56,479 nt of DNA, taken from NCBI GenBank assembly GCA_905187815.1, contig CAJJJM010000008.1:1-56479 (forward strand). The letters run 5' to 3'. The notes under the pieces were generated by a model. It saw only the letters and a list, made by a program, of their open reading frames with translations, did not search any database and was not told the origin of the DNA. Position numbers and translations under genes: made by a program. This DNA comes from an uncultured Methanomassiliicoccaceae archaeon (GTDB taxonomy: Archaea; Thermoplasmatota; Thermoplasmata; Methanomassiliicoccales; Methanomethylophilaceae). Each line of letters opens with the position of its first letter. Positions within the stretch are counted from its first letter, which is position 1. Below are positions 31,272 to 39,181 of this stretch, piece by piece.

Positions 31272-33563
31272 ATGAAGAAGCTGATTATCACCGAGAAGGC
31301 CAACGCCGCAAGGAGGATATCCACGATTCTGTCGGACGGCAAGTCCAAGTCCTCCACGTCAGGCGGGGTGACGGTGATATCCTTCGAAGCCGGAGGAGAC
31401 GACTACGACGTCGTGAGCCTCAGGGGACACATCATCGAGCTGGACTACCCCAAGGAGTACAACGACTGGGGCGGAACATCCCCGGTGGACCTGGTCTACG
31501 CCCCTCAGGTCAAGACGGTCAGGGTGAAGTCCATCCTGAACATGATCAAGGACCTGGCGTCGAAGGCGGACGAGATAATCATCGCAACCGACTACGACAG
31601 GGAAGGGGAGCTGATCGGCATGGAGACTGTCCGCGAGGCCGGTGCCGACCTCGAGAAGGTCCGCAGGGCAAAGTTCAGCGCCCTCACGAAAGGAGAGGTG
31701 GAGAACGCCTTCGCCAACCTGGCCGATCCCGACAAGAAGCTTGCTGACGCCGCGGAGGCGAGACAGATCATCGACCTCGCCTGGGGCGCAGTGCTCACGA
31801 GGCTCATCTCGCTGTCCTCCGGACAGGTGGGCAAGAACTTCATGTCAGTAGGGAGGGTCCAGAGCCCGACGCTGAAGCTGCTGGTGGACAGGCACGAGGA
31901 GATCGAGAGCTTCGTCCCCAAGCCGTTCTGGGAGATCGTGGGGAAGTTCGGGATACTGGCTTTCAAAGGCTCCCATGAATCGAACCCGTTCTGGGACAAG
32001 GACGAGGCGGAGGCGATCCTCTCCGTGGTCACCGACTACAAGGAGGGCACTGTCAAGTCCTTCGAGGTCACCCAGAAGGAGGAGTACAGGCCCGCACCGT
32101 TCGACACCACCCAGATGCAGGTGGAGGCCAACAAGATCGGCATCCCGCCGACGACCGCCATGAAGCTGGCGGAGGACCTCTACACCGGAGGTTACATCTC
32201 GTACCCCCGTACCGAGAACACCGAGTACCCCAAGACCCTCAACCTGAGGTCGGTCCTCGAGAAGCTCAAGGACGGGGACTTCAAATCGGAGGCCGAGGAG
32301 ATCCTCTCCCAGGAGAAGATCATCCCCTCCAAGGGAAAGAGGAGGACCACGGACCATCCGCCCATATACCCCACCGCCGGCGCGACCGCCGACAAGATGA
32401 AGGGGGACAAGTGGAAGCTGTACGAGCTGATAGTCAGGAGATTCCTGGCCACGGTCGCACCTAACGCCGAGTCGGAGATCACCAAGTGCGTCATAGACGT
32501 CGGCGGGGAGAACTTCAACGCCGAGGGGTACGTCCTCAAGAAGAAGGGCTGGAAGAAGTACTACGGCAAGTACATGAAGTCCAACGACAGCAAGCTCCCG
32601 GCCCTCAAGGTCGGGGACACGGTCGACATCAGGTCCATGTCCGTCGTGGAGTCGGAGACCAAGCCCCCCTACAGGTACAACCAGGGTTCGCTGATCCAGG
32701 AGATGGACAGGCTCCAGCTCGGAACCAAGTCCACCAGGCACGACATCATCGGGAAGCTGTACTCCAGGAACTACGTCCAGGGCAACTACATGATCCCCAC
32801 TCCGAGCGGTATAGCGCTCACGAAGGCGCTCGAGAACCACGGCGGAGGCATCACCGAGCCCGACATGACCGCGAAGCTGGAGTCGGACATGCTCAAGATC
32901 ATGGACGGGGAGCGCACTCTGGATTCTGTCGTGACCGAATCCCAGGACATGCTGCACGACGTTGCGGTCAAGATCTCCGAGGACTCGGAGGAGATCGGCA
33001 CGGAGATCAAGGCCGCGCTCCGCTCCCAGCAGCACATCGGCATCTGTCCGTCGTGCGGCAACAACATGACCATCAAGAGGTCGAAGAACGGCAACTTCAT
33101 CGGATGCGACGGATACCCAGAGTGCAAGCGCGCATACCCTGTGCCCAGAGGCGCCCTCATCCAGACGGTGGACTCGGTCTGCCCGGTCTGCGGACTCCCG
33201 CAGCTCAGGATCATCAGGAAGGGCAACCCGCCATCTCTGCAGTGCATCGATCCGAAGTGCCCCAGCAACACGGAGAAGAACGATCTCGGACCGTGCCCCA
33301 CCTGCGAAAAGGGAAGACTCAGGATTATGTACTCCAAGGCCGGGAAGAGGTTCGCCGGATGCTCCGAATGGCCGGCATGCACCCAGACGTATCCCCTCAG
33401 GCCGAGGGGCAGCATCTCGTACGCCGGAAGACAGTGCACGATCTGCAAGGCTCCGATGATAAGTCTCGGGAACACAGAGGAGTGCATTAACCCGGATTGC
33501 CCCGGAAGGAAGAAATCCAGGTCGAAGAAGTCCGAGAAGGCCGAGACCGAGGCACCTGCCTAG
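31272..33563 (+). CDS. topA: DNA topoisomerase I (type IA), archaeal
   Basis: This 763-residue enzyme relaxes negative supercoils by transient single-strand cleavage. The N-terminal Toprim domain starts LIITEKANAARRIS and contains ATDYDREGELIGME (DxD metal site). The catalytic tyrosine is Tyr311 in YISYPRTENTEYP. The C-terminus has several four-Cys zinc ribbons (CPSCGNNM ... CKRAYPV; CPVCGLPQLR ... CIDPKCP; CPTCEKGRLR; CTICKAPM ... CINPDCPG) and a basic Lys/Ser tail. The length is typical for Euryarchaeota. It stands alone, with an AT-rich promoter region at 31190-31255. Confidence 0.95.
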   Translation: MKKLIITEKANAARRISTILSDGKSKSSTSGGVTVISFEAGGDDYDVVSLRGHIIELDYPKEYNDWGGTSPVDLVYAPQVKTVRVKSILNMIKDLASKADEIIIATDYDREGELIGMETVREAGADLEKVRRAKFSALTKGEVENAFANLADPDKKLADAAEARQIIDLAWGAVLTRLISLSSGQVGKNFMSVGRVQSPTLKLLVDRHEEIESFVPKPFWEIVGKFGILAFKGSHESNPFWDKDEAEAILSVVTDYKEGTVKSFEVTQKEEYRPAPFDTTQMQVEANKIGIPPTTAMKLAEDLYTGGYISYPRTENTEYPKTLNLRSVLEKLKDGDFKSEAEEILSQEKIIPSKGKRRTTDHPPIYPTAGATADKMKGDKWKLYELIVRRFLATVAPNAESEITKCVIDVGGENFNAEGYVLKKKGWKKYYGKYMKSNDSKLPALKVGDTVDIRSMSVVESETKPPYRYNQGSLIQEMDRLQLGTKSTRHDIIGKLYSRNYVQGNYMIPTPSGIALTKALENHGGGITEPDMTAKLESDMLKIMDGERTLDSVVTESQDMLHDVAVKISEDSEEIGTEIKAALRSQQHIGICPSCGNNMTIKRSKNGNFIGCDGYPECKRAYPVPRGALIQTVDSVCPVCGLPQLRIIRKGNPPSLQCIDPKCPSNTEKNDLGPCPTCEKGRLRIMYSKAGKRFAGCSEWPACTQTYPLRPRGSISYAGRQCTICKAPMISLGNTEECINPDCPGRKKSRSKKSEKAETEAPA

Positions 33564-33601
33564 TGATGCCGGAAAGCACCCGTTATAAAGCCTAAATATA
33601 G

Positions 33602-33644
33602 TAACACGAAAAATAAATTCGTGTTATAATCTAACTTTGTTAGA
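33602..33644. terminator. Two AT-rich inverted repeats between convergent genes
   Basis: TAACACGAA (33602-33610) pairs with TTCGTGTTA (33618-33626), and TCTAAC (33630-33635) with GTTAGA (33639-33644). They lie between the 3' ends of topA and the gene at 33665, so terminators are the simplest reading, though GC-poor. Confidence 0.4.
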
Positions 33645-33664
33645 ATATATTTAAAGGGACCGTC

Positions 33665-33958
33665 TCAGAGGAGCTCGCAGTCGACTTCATCGATTCCGTT
33701 GAAATGGTCGTTCAGGGCATCGATCTCGCGGGATATCCTTGCATTCCTGCAACTCATGCACTCGAGTTCCTTGCCAAGGCTCAGACGAATCTTCATCTCC
33801 GCCCTGTCAAGAATCACGATGCGCCCGCACTCACAGTACACACTCATCGCGGCGTTTCCGCACATTCTGTCCAGAGTGCGAAGATTCGCATTGTGAGATG
33901 CGTAGCTCCCGCTGTGGAAATCGTCTTCCTCGATCAATTCTCTCCCCCGAGATATCAT
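33665..33958 (-). CDS. Small zinc-ribbon-like hypothetical protein
   Basis: This 97-residue protein has CECGRIVILDRAEMKIRLSL and then ECMSCRNARISREIDAL, that is Cys-x-Cys and Cys-x2-Cys that could hold one zinc ion; the N-terminal half is charged. The pattern resembles small zinc proteins seen in archaea, possibly RNA- or DNA-binding. A TATA-like TTATATTGG on the minus strand near 34027-34037 lies about 70 bases upstream. The 269 bases between this gene and enolase (33959-34227) hold no other gene; a plus-strand TATA-like TTTAAATAC (near 34113) has no clear product. Confidence 0.6.
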   Translation of the reverse strand: MISRGRELIEEDDFHSGSYASHNANLRTLDRMCGNAAMSVYCECGRIVILDRAEMKIRLSLGKELECMSCRNARISREIDALNDHFNGIDEVDCELL

Positions 33959-34189
33959 GCGTTTACGGAGTCTCCAATTCCATCCATAGGCTCCATAGAC
34001 GCGCTCTTCTCCCTATGCCTAGCCCCAATATAAGCCTTGCCACATGGATGCAGAACCGGGAAACTTTGACCGCCCCGGAACAGCCGAATTGCTGGCTTCG
34101 AGTACGTTATCTTTAAATACTATAGATTTCGAGTCGAAAAAGCGGAATTGCAGGGAAAAACAGGGTGAACGCAACACTTATAATGGGTT

Positions 34190-34215
34190 GGCGACGACCC
34201 CGGAGGGTCGCCGCC
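34190..34215 (-). terminator. Hairpin terminator of enolase
   Basis: CGACCC (34195-34200) pairs with GGGTCG (34205-34210) across a CGGA loop, and the stem continues after one mismatch. It starts 13 bases after the enolase stop on the minus strand. Confidence 0.5.
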
Positions 34216-34227
34216 TCTGTGACGGAA

Positions 34228-35493
34228 TCAGAGTTTGAACTTGGACACGCCGGGGAACCTGGCCTTGGAGCCGAGATCCTCCTCGATCCTGAGAAGGCGG
34301 TTGTACTTGGCCGTCCTCTCGCCGCGAGCGGGCGCCCCGGTCTTGATCTCTCCGGATCCCCATCCTACGGACAGGTCGGCGATGGTCGTGTCCTCGGACT
34401 CCCCGGACCTGTGGGACACAACGACGTTGTATCCGTTGTCGAAGCTCATCTTCGCCGCGTCGCCGGACTCTGTGATGGTCCCGATCTGGTTGACCTTCAG
34501 GAGCAGCGCGTTGGCGGCTCCGGACTCAATGCCGTGCTTGAGGCGCTTGGAGTTCGTGACGAACAGGTCGTCTCCGACGATCTGCACATGGCTTCCGATC
34601 TTCTTCGTGAGCTCAGCGGTCGCCTCGAAATCATCCTCGAAGAACGGGTCCTCGATGCTGATGAGCGGATGGGCCTTGGTCAGCTCCACATAGTGGTCGG
34701 CCAGCTCACCGGCGGTCAGCTTCATGTCGTCGACATCGTAGATGCCGTCGCTGTAGAACTCCGAGGATGCCGCATCGATCGCCAGGTACACATCCTTCCC
34801 GGGGGTGTATCCAGCGTCCGATACCGCGGACACGATGGTGGACAGGGCCTCGTCGACGGTGTCAAGCGGCGGGGCGAAACCTCCCTCATCCCCGATGTTG
34901 ATAGCACCGACGCCGTACTTGGACTTGAGGATGGATTTCAGATGCATGTATACCTCGGAGGACATCCTGAGGCAGTCGGAGAACGATTTGGCTCCCGCGG
35001 GGATGATCATGCACTCCTGGATCCTGAGGTTTCCGCCGGCGTGCTTCCCTCCGTTGATGATGTTCAGCATGGGAACCGGAAGAGTGACGTGGTCTCCGCC
35101 GATGTGCTCGTAGACGGGCACACCCTCGGCGAAGGCTCCGGCCCTCGCAACAGCCAGGGACACCGCGACGGTCGCGTTGCCGCCGAGCCTCTTCTTGTTC
35201 TCGGTCCCATCGAGCTCGATCATCGCCTCGTCGATGGCCCTCTGGTCCGTGGGGTCCATCCCAGTGATCCTCTGGGCGATCTCGGTACGCACGTTCTCAA
35301 CGGCCTTGAGGACGCCCTTTCCGCCGTACCTGTCTCCCCCGTCCCTGAGCTCATGAGCCTCCCATGTCCCGGTGGATGCTCCGGACGGCGCTATCGCTGT
35401 GATCCTGTGGCCTTTGACTGTAATCTCGGCCTCGACCGTGGGGTTTCCCCTGGAGTCGAGCACCTCCCTTGCCCAAACTTTCTCGATCTGCAT
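34228..35493 (-). CDS. eno: Enolase (phosphopyruvate hydratase)
   Basis: This 421-residue enzyme interconverts 2-phosphoglycerate and phosphoenolpyruvate in glycolysis/gluconeogenesis. Signatures: EVLDSRGNPTVEAEI near 11-25, APSGASTGTWEAHELRDGG near 35-53, NIINGGKHAGGNL near 150, and the enolase blocks SIEDPFFEDDF and IVGDDLFVTNSKRL with LLLKVNQIGTITES (catalytic Lys) and SHRSGESEDTTIADLSV near 365-381. All catalytic and Mg2+ ligands appear present. It starts seven bases after the response-regulator stop region, so the two are co-transcribed. Confidence 0.97.
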   Translation of the reverse strand: MQIEKVWAREVLDSRGNPTVEAEITVKGHRITAIAPSGASTGTWEAHELRDGGDRYGGKGVLKAVENVRTEIAQRITGMDPTDQRAIDEAMIELDGTENKKRLGGNATVAVSLAVARAGAFAEGVPVYEHIGGDHVTLPVPMLNIINGGKHAGGNLRIQECMIIPAGAKSFSDCLRMSSEVYMHLKSILKSKYGVGAINIGDEGGFAPPLDTVDEALSTIVSAVSDAGYTPGKDVYLAIDAASSEFYSDGIYDVDDMKLTAGELADHYVELTKAHPLISIEDPFFEDDFEATAELTKKIGSHVQIVGDDLFVTNSKRLKHGIESGAANALLLKVNQIGTITESGDAAKMSFDNGYNVVVSHRSGESEDTTIADLSVGWGSGEIKTGAPARGERTAKYNRLLRIEEDLGSKARFPGVSKFKL

Positions 35494-35499
35494 CGAAAT

Positions 35500-36435
35500 T
35501 CACTCCTTATCGTAGTTCTGCATGTCATGCAGAAGAATGCCACGGTCCTTGTCGGTCAACGGCGCGGCGTCGACCGACACGGCGAACGTGCAATCCTTGG
35601 TGGCGCCCGACATGAGCTGCCTCAGCATCACCAGAGACTGGTTTATGCCGTTTGCCTCGACGATGTCCCCGAAGGTGTCGAAGACCACAACCGGCCTCTC
35701 CTTCTCGTCGATGAAATTGAAGACGCGGACCATCAGCGAACCGAGCCCCTGGATCTCCATAGACCCCGACCTCCCGCTGGATGTGAGCGGCACGACTTCG
35801 AGGCTGACGTAGCTGAACCTCTCCTTGATGGCCTTCGCCCTGTCCGAAGTGATGATCAGCAGGTCGTACTCCCCGGTGTTGAACCTGGAAACGAAGTCGT
35901 ATATCTTCTCCGGGTCGGGCTCGAACATGACGTAGGACCTGCCGAATACGATGCCGCTCTCGGCTAGGTCCGGGACCTCCTCGACCTGGGGCTTCTTCCT
36001 GTGCAGCAGGCCTCCGCGCTCCTTCTTCTGCCTCTGCTTGATCCTGGTCTTCCTCTGGGTCTCAGCGACCTCCGCGGCCGCCTCGGAGATCTTCATCTCC
36101 TCGATGGCGTCGAGGATGTCCGAGGACTTGAACGGCTTGTTTACCCACCCCTTAATGTAGGGGTTGTCCGTCGGAGCGACCTCGCTGGCGGTCTTTATCA
36201 GGATGACCCTGAGGTCGAGATTCGGAGCCTCCTCCTTGGAACGCGAGATGACGCGCATCCCGTCCTCCTCCCCGACCCATGAATCCAGCATCACCACGTC
36301 GGGCTCGAAGGATTTGATCTTCTCCACCGCCTCATCGACGGTGCTGGCCAGACGGACGTTGTGGTCCCTCTCCACGAGGATGTCCCTAATGATCTCCTGG
36401 ACAGCCTCGTTGTCGTCGACTATCAGAATCTTCAT
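35500..36435 (-). CDS. Response regulator receiver with C-terminal DUF835 domain
   Basis: This 311-residue protein has an N-terminal CheY-like receiver (about 1-120): LIVDDNEAVQEIIRDILVER, phosphoacceptor Asp in VVMLDSWVGEEDGMRV near 51, and conserved Lys in VNKPFKSSDILDAIEEM near 104. A basic linker (KTRIKQRQKKERGG) leads to a DUF835 domain (about 160-311): YVMFEPDPEKIYDFVSRFNT, LLIITSDRAKAI and RPVVVFDTFGDIVEANGINQ. DUF835 is common in Thermoplasmatota and Thermococci and resembles a RecA-like/KaiC-related fold without a clear P-loop. No histidine kinase is adjacent. Enolase follows immediately. Confidence 0.88.
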   Translation of the reverse strand: MKILIVDDNEAVQEIIRDILVERDHNVRLASTVDEAVEKIKSFEPDVVMLDSWVGEEDGMRVISRSKEEAPNLDLRVILIKTASEVAPTDNPYIKGWVNKPFKSSDILDAIEEMKISEAAAEVAETQRKTRIKQRQKKERGGLLHRKKPQVEEVPDLAESGIVFGRSYVMFEPDPEKIYDFVSRFNTGEYDLLIITSDRAKAIKERFSYVSLEVVPLTSSGRSGSMEIQGLGSLMVRVFNFIDEKERPVVVFDTFGDIVEANGINQSLVMLRQLMSGATKDCTFAVSVDAAPLTDKDRGILLHDMQNYDKE

Positions 36436-36500
36436 CCAGCCTCAGCTCCACCAGGTCATCAGGCTTGAGCCATATAACATATCTGATAGTCTGAAATTTG

Positions 36501-36539
36501 CGGACCTTGGCTCCGGCGTCCATAGCCGGAGCTGGTCCG
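36501..36539. terminator. Long hairpin between rpl40e and the response regulator
   Basis: CGGACC (36501-36506) pairs with GGTCCG (36534-36539) and GCTCCGGC (36510-36517) with GCCGGAGC (36525-36532): a 14-bp stem with a small bulge. It lies between two minus-strand genes and next to a second hairpin, so it may terminate transcription of rpl40e. Confidence 0.5.
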
Positions 36540-36547
36540 AATGAGAA

Positions 36548-36562
36548 CCGGCCGATGGCCGG
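36548..36562 (-). terminator. Hairpin downstream of rpl40e
   Basis: CCGGCC-GAT-GGCCGG, a perfect 6-bp stem 26 bases after the rpl40e stop on the minus strand. Confidence 0.45.
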
Positions 36563-36588
36563 CCGTAAAAATCAATGTGAAGCAGTAA

Positions 36589-36738
36589 TCACTGCTTCCT
36601 GCTCTCTTTGGCCTTGGGCCTCAGGTCACGGGACCCGCACTTCCTGCACTTGTCAGCCTTCTTGGGGTTGGTGGCGTAGCAGGTCATGCAGACGGTCTTG
36701 TCAAGGAGCCTTGCCTCGGCCTCTTTGAAGCGTGCCAT
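36589..36738 (-). CDS. rpl40e: 50S ribosomal protein L40e
   Basis: A 49-residue zinc-ribbon ribosomal protein: MARFKEAEARLLDKTVCMTC then YATNPKKADKCRKCGSRDLR, with the CxxC...CxxC zinc site and basic tail, matching archaeal L40e in size and order. The start ATG 36738 is preceded by AGAGGAAT on the minus strand. Archaea encode L40e as a free protein, whereas eukaryotes fuse it to ubiquitin. Confidence 0.95.
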   Translation of the reverse strand: MARFKEAEARLLDKTVCMTCYATNPKKADKCRKCGSRDLRPKAKESRKQ

Positions 36739-36867
36739 TTTTATTCCTCTGGACAGCGAATAAGGAGGTAATATAAAAACCATTATAGTAGGGGCCTGCG
36801 GGGTTGAGACGGGTTGCCTTCCACCCTCCTGGACGAGACGCCGTCTTCCGATGGGCGGAGCGTCTGT

Positions 36868-37542
36868 TCACAGGCTCACAGACCCCAGGAGATCCGAGAG
36901 AGCCTCCCGCTCCTCCTCCAGACAGAACATCACGAACCTCCTGCGGCCGTCGTCCCCCTCGGTCGAAACCAGCTCCCTGTACCTCGCCTCTGAACGGAGG
37001 AGCCTGGATTCGAACGATGCGCCTCTGAAGACCTGGCTGTACCCGCAGAGGAATGCGCGGTTCCACGCGAGTGCCGCCATCCCCGATCCCTCGTCCAAAA
37101 AAGGGGGCTCGTGGAGGATGCGGAGGGCCAGGGCCCCTTGAACCGGCATCGGAAGTCCCGATCCGCGGAGCTCGGCGGCCAGCGCCCTGACCGTAGACGA
37201 CCCCAGGATGCGTGAGATGACGTTGCCGGACGACTCCTCCCCCATCAGGTCGGCCATGGACCACGGGGACCACGGGTCGACGGAGGACGCCGCATCCAGG
37301 ATGCTGGAGGCCGCCGCCTTCCCACCTCCAGGTACGCCTTCGAGACGTTCGGCCGCTTCCGCCGAGGCATCCAGTGCATCTTCGCGGACTGTGATCGAGC
37401 AGAAACCGACCATGGCCCCTTCGCACAGACGCACCATGCGGTCGACCTCCGACATCCTGGAGACCAGACCAGGATCATCAATCAGGGATTCGTAGGACAC
37501 TGACGGTAATCCGCGGTCCGGATTTAAACATCCGCGGGTCAC
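36868..37542 (-). CDS. Hypothetical protein
   Basis: A 224-residue helical protein whose start overlaps the stop of the upstream TIM-barrel gene by four bases (37539-37542), indicating coupling. It contains VRLCEGAMVGFCSITVREDA near 37, the Ala/Ser-rich AAERLEGVPGGGKAAASSIL near 63, and an Arg/Glu-rich end (RFVMFCLEEEREALSDLLGS). I do not recognise the family and see no catalytic motif or membrane segment. It is encoded with the isomerase-like protein and the wHTH regulator in a three-gene minus-strand operon. Confidence 0.6.
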   Translation of the reverse strand: MTRGCLNPDRGLPSVSYESLIDDPGLVSRMSEVDRMVRLCEGAMVGFCSITVREDALDASAEAAERLEGVPGGGKAAASSILDAASSVDPWSPWSMADLMGEESSGNVISRILGSSTVRALAAELRGSGLPMPVQGALALRILHEPPFLDEGSGMAALAWNRAFLCGYSQVFRGASFESRLLRSEARYRELVSTEGDDGRRRFVMFCLEEEREALSDLLGSVSL

Positions 37543-38477
37543 GGCAGGAGCGAGCGCTGCTGGCGGAAATCCTCCAGCATGCCTGCCTTCGAGCCCGGCA
37601 TCTCATGGGTCACGTATTCGGGCCTCAGGATCTCCAGGAGACGGTTGCAGCGGGGATCCGAGAACGGCATGTGCTGGTCGATGCGGGAGATGTGCCCGAA
37701 AGCCTCCGAGATGTAGGAGATGATGTCATCCCCCGGCCTCTTCTCCACATAGTCCCTCCTGTAAGGATAGGACGCGCTCCAATGGAAATGCACCGTGACG
37801 ACCCTGTCGATGAGCTCGTCGCAGTAGCGTGAGAATATTCCTTCCAGAGCGGCGATGCCGTCCTGCTCCGTGTAGATGTCGGGAAGGCAGTTCATCATGT
37901 GGCCGGTGTCGACGCATATCCCCCATCTCTCGAACTCCAGCCTGGACTCGAGACGCCCGAAGTCCGAGTCGTCCAGAAGCCTGAGTCCGGGCCACCACAG
38001 GTTCTCGAAGAGGATCCTGAACGGCGGCTCGCCTCCGGGAAGGGAGGCGACGACCGTGTTCATCATCTCCGCCATCTCATCCAGGACCCTGCGGCTGTCC
38101 AGCCCCGTGTCCCTGACCATTAGGCCGTCCAAAGGGCCGTCCCCTGCATGAAACACCCCGTACGCCGGGTCTAGCTCGGAGGCGTAGCGTATCGCATCGG
38201 CGACGTTGGACACCACATCCTCCCTCGAGCGCCCGAACATGTAGAAGCGCGCGGACTCGTCGTCCATGTCGTACGGGCGTCCCTCCCAGGCTGCCATCCA
38301 GTCGGTGGCATAGGGGAGATGGACCGATTCTGTGACGCCCCTGAAACACGGGTCCGGGTGGTCGTACGACGTGAGAAGCTCCAGCCCGTCGGCGCCGATC
38401 GAATCCAGCGTCGCGCGCATGTCCTCTCCGAGGGCACCGTCGCGGTCGTACACTGTGTAGCTCAGGAGATGGCGCAT
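37539..38477 (-). CDS. Xylose-isomerase-like TIM barrel protein (AP endonuclease 2 superfamily)
   Basis: A protein of about 312 residues with the metal-site pattern of the AP_endonuc_2 / sugar-isomerase superfamily: GVFHAGDGPLDGLM near 127, FRILFENLWWPGLRLLDD near 170 (Glu ligand), WGICVDTGHMMNCLPD near 203 (Asp and His ligands) and VVTVHFHWSASYPYRRDY near 242 (His ligands). Members are divalent-metal isomerases, epimerases or endonucleases; substrate not predictable. ATG 38477 comes one base after the stop of the upstream regulator (TGAGATG). Confidence 0.8.
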   Translation of the reverse strand: MRHLLSYTVYDRDGALGEDMRATLDSIGADGLELLTSYDHPDPCFRGVTESVHLPYATDWMAAWEGRPYDMDDESARFYMFGRSREDVVSNVADAIRYASELDPAYGVFHAGDGPLDGLMVRDTGLDSRRVLDEMAEMMNTVVASLPGGEPPFRILFENLWWPGLRLLDDSDFGRLESRLEFERWGICVDTGHMMNCLPDIYTEQDGIAALEGIFSRYCDELIDRVVTVHFHWSASYPYRRDYVEKRPGDDIISYISEAFGHISRIDQHMPFSDPRCNRLLEILRPEYVTHEMPGSKAGMLEDFRQQRSLLP

Positions 38478-38478
38478 C

Positions 38479-39063
38479 TCAGAACATGTTGAGCGCAGCG
38501 GAGACTGCTGCCTCGACGGCGGACACATGGGTGTCCCCTCCGCCGATGATCAGGGCGTCGGACTGGGTGATCCCTGTCTCCTTCCTGATCTTGTAAGCGA
38601 CCTCTGGATCCTTCTCGTCGAGATTCCAGTCGGGGGGGATCATCAGGTTCCCGTCGCGGATGACGATGGTGGTGCATCCCTCTCCGCCGACCTTTATCCC
38701 TATGTCCCTCTGCTCCATCCCGTTCACGACCTTGTCGGCCCCTCCGAGGACCAGCACGGCCTGTTGGAACTTCCCCACCACGGAGCCCTCTACGAAGACG
38801 TCGACAGGCCTGATGGGCAGCTGTGCGAGGAACGCCTGGCCCGCTTTGGTGATGGTGATCCCGGTCTGTTTGATCAGGATGAAGTCCCATTCCTTCAGGG
38901 TGTCTATGATCCTGCGCATGCTCCCCTCGCCGACACCGACCTCCTCGGCCAGTCTCTTGCGTCCCATGCGCCTTCCGTCCGACAGGATGTGGAGGGCCCA
39001 ATAGACGTTGGCGTCGTTGAAACGGAACATCGGGCCGAACTGCGGTTCATCGATAATCTTCAT
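38479..39063 (-). CDS. Winged-helix regulator with ligand-binding-like C-terminal domain
   Basis: This 194-residue protein has an N-terminal wHTH (about 12-75: FRFNDANVYWALHILSDGRR, GRKRLAEEVGVGEGSMRRII, DTLKEWDFILIKQTGITITK). A C-terminal alpha/beta domain follows (VFVEGSVVGKFQQAVLVLGG, GIKVGGEGCTTIVIRDGNLM, SDALIIGGGDTHVSAVEAAV), similar to small archaeal regulators of the DUF4443 type. The start at 39063 (MKIIDEPQ) is typical. It probably controls its own operon with the downstream isomerase-like gene; the ligand is unknown. Confidence 0.72.
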   Translation of the reverse strand: MKIIDEPQFGPMFRFNDANVYWALHILSDGRRMGRKRLAEEVGVGEGSMRRIIDTLKEWDFILIKQTGITITKAGQAFLAQLPIRPVDVFVEGSVVGKFQQAVLVLGGADKVVNGMEQRDIGIKVGGEGCTTIVIRDGNLMIPPDWNLDEKDPEVAYKIRKETGITQSDALIIGGGDTHVSAVEAAVSAALNMF

Positions 39064-39139
39064 AGACACACCAGTTGGATGATAATGCAATTCATAGTGC
39101 TTAAAGATGCACCCTAAAAACATCCAGAAAAGAGGTGGC

Positions 39140-39159
39140 CCCCAGCACGCTGGCTGGGG
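39140..39159 (-). terminator. Hairpin terminator of metK
   Basis: CCCCAGC (39140-39146) pairs with GCTGGGG (39153-39159), 22 bases after the metK stop on the minus strand. Confidence 0.55.
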
Positions 39160-39181
39160 TAAAGTGTTTAATAATCGGATC

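Noticed and set aside
34112..34216. Small plus-strand RNA from TTTAAATAC to the hairpin before enolase
   Set aside because: The hairpin is better explained as the enolase terminator, and no other sign of an RNA gene is visible.
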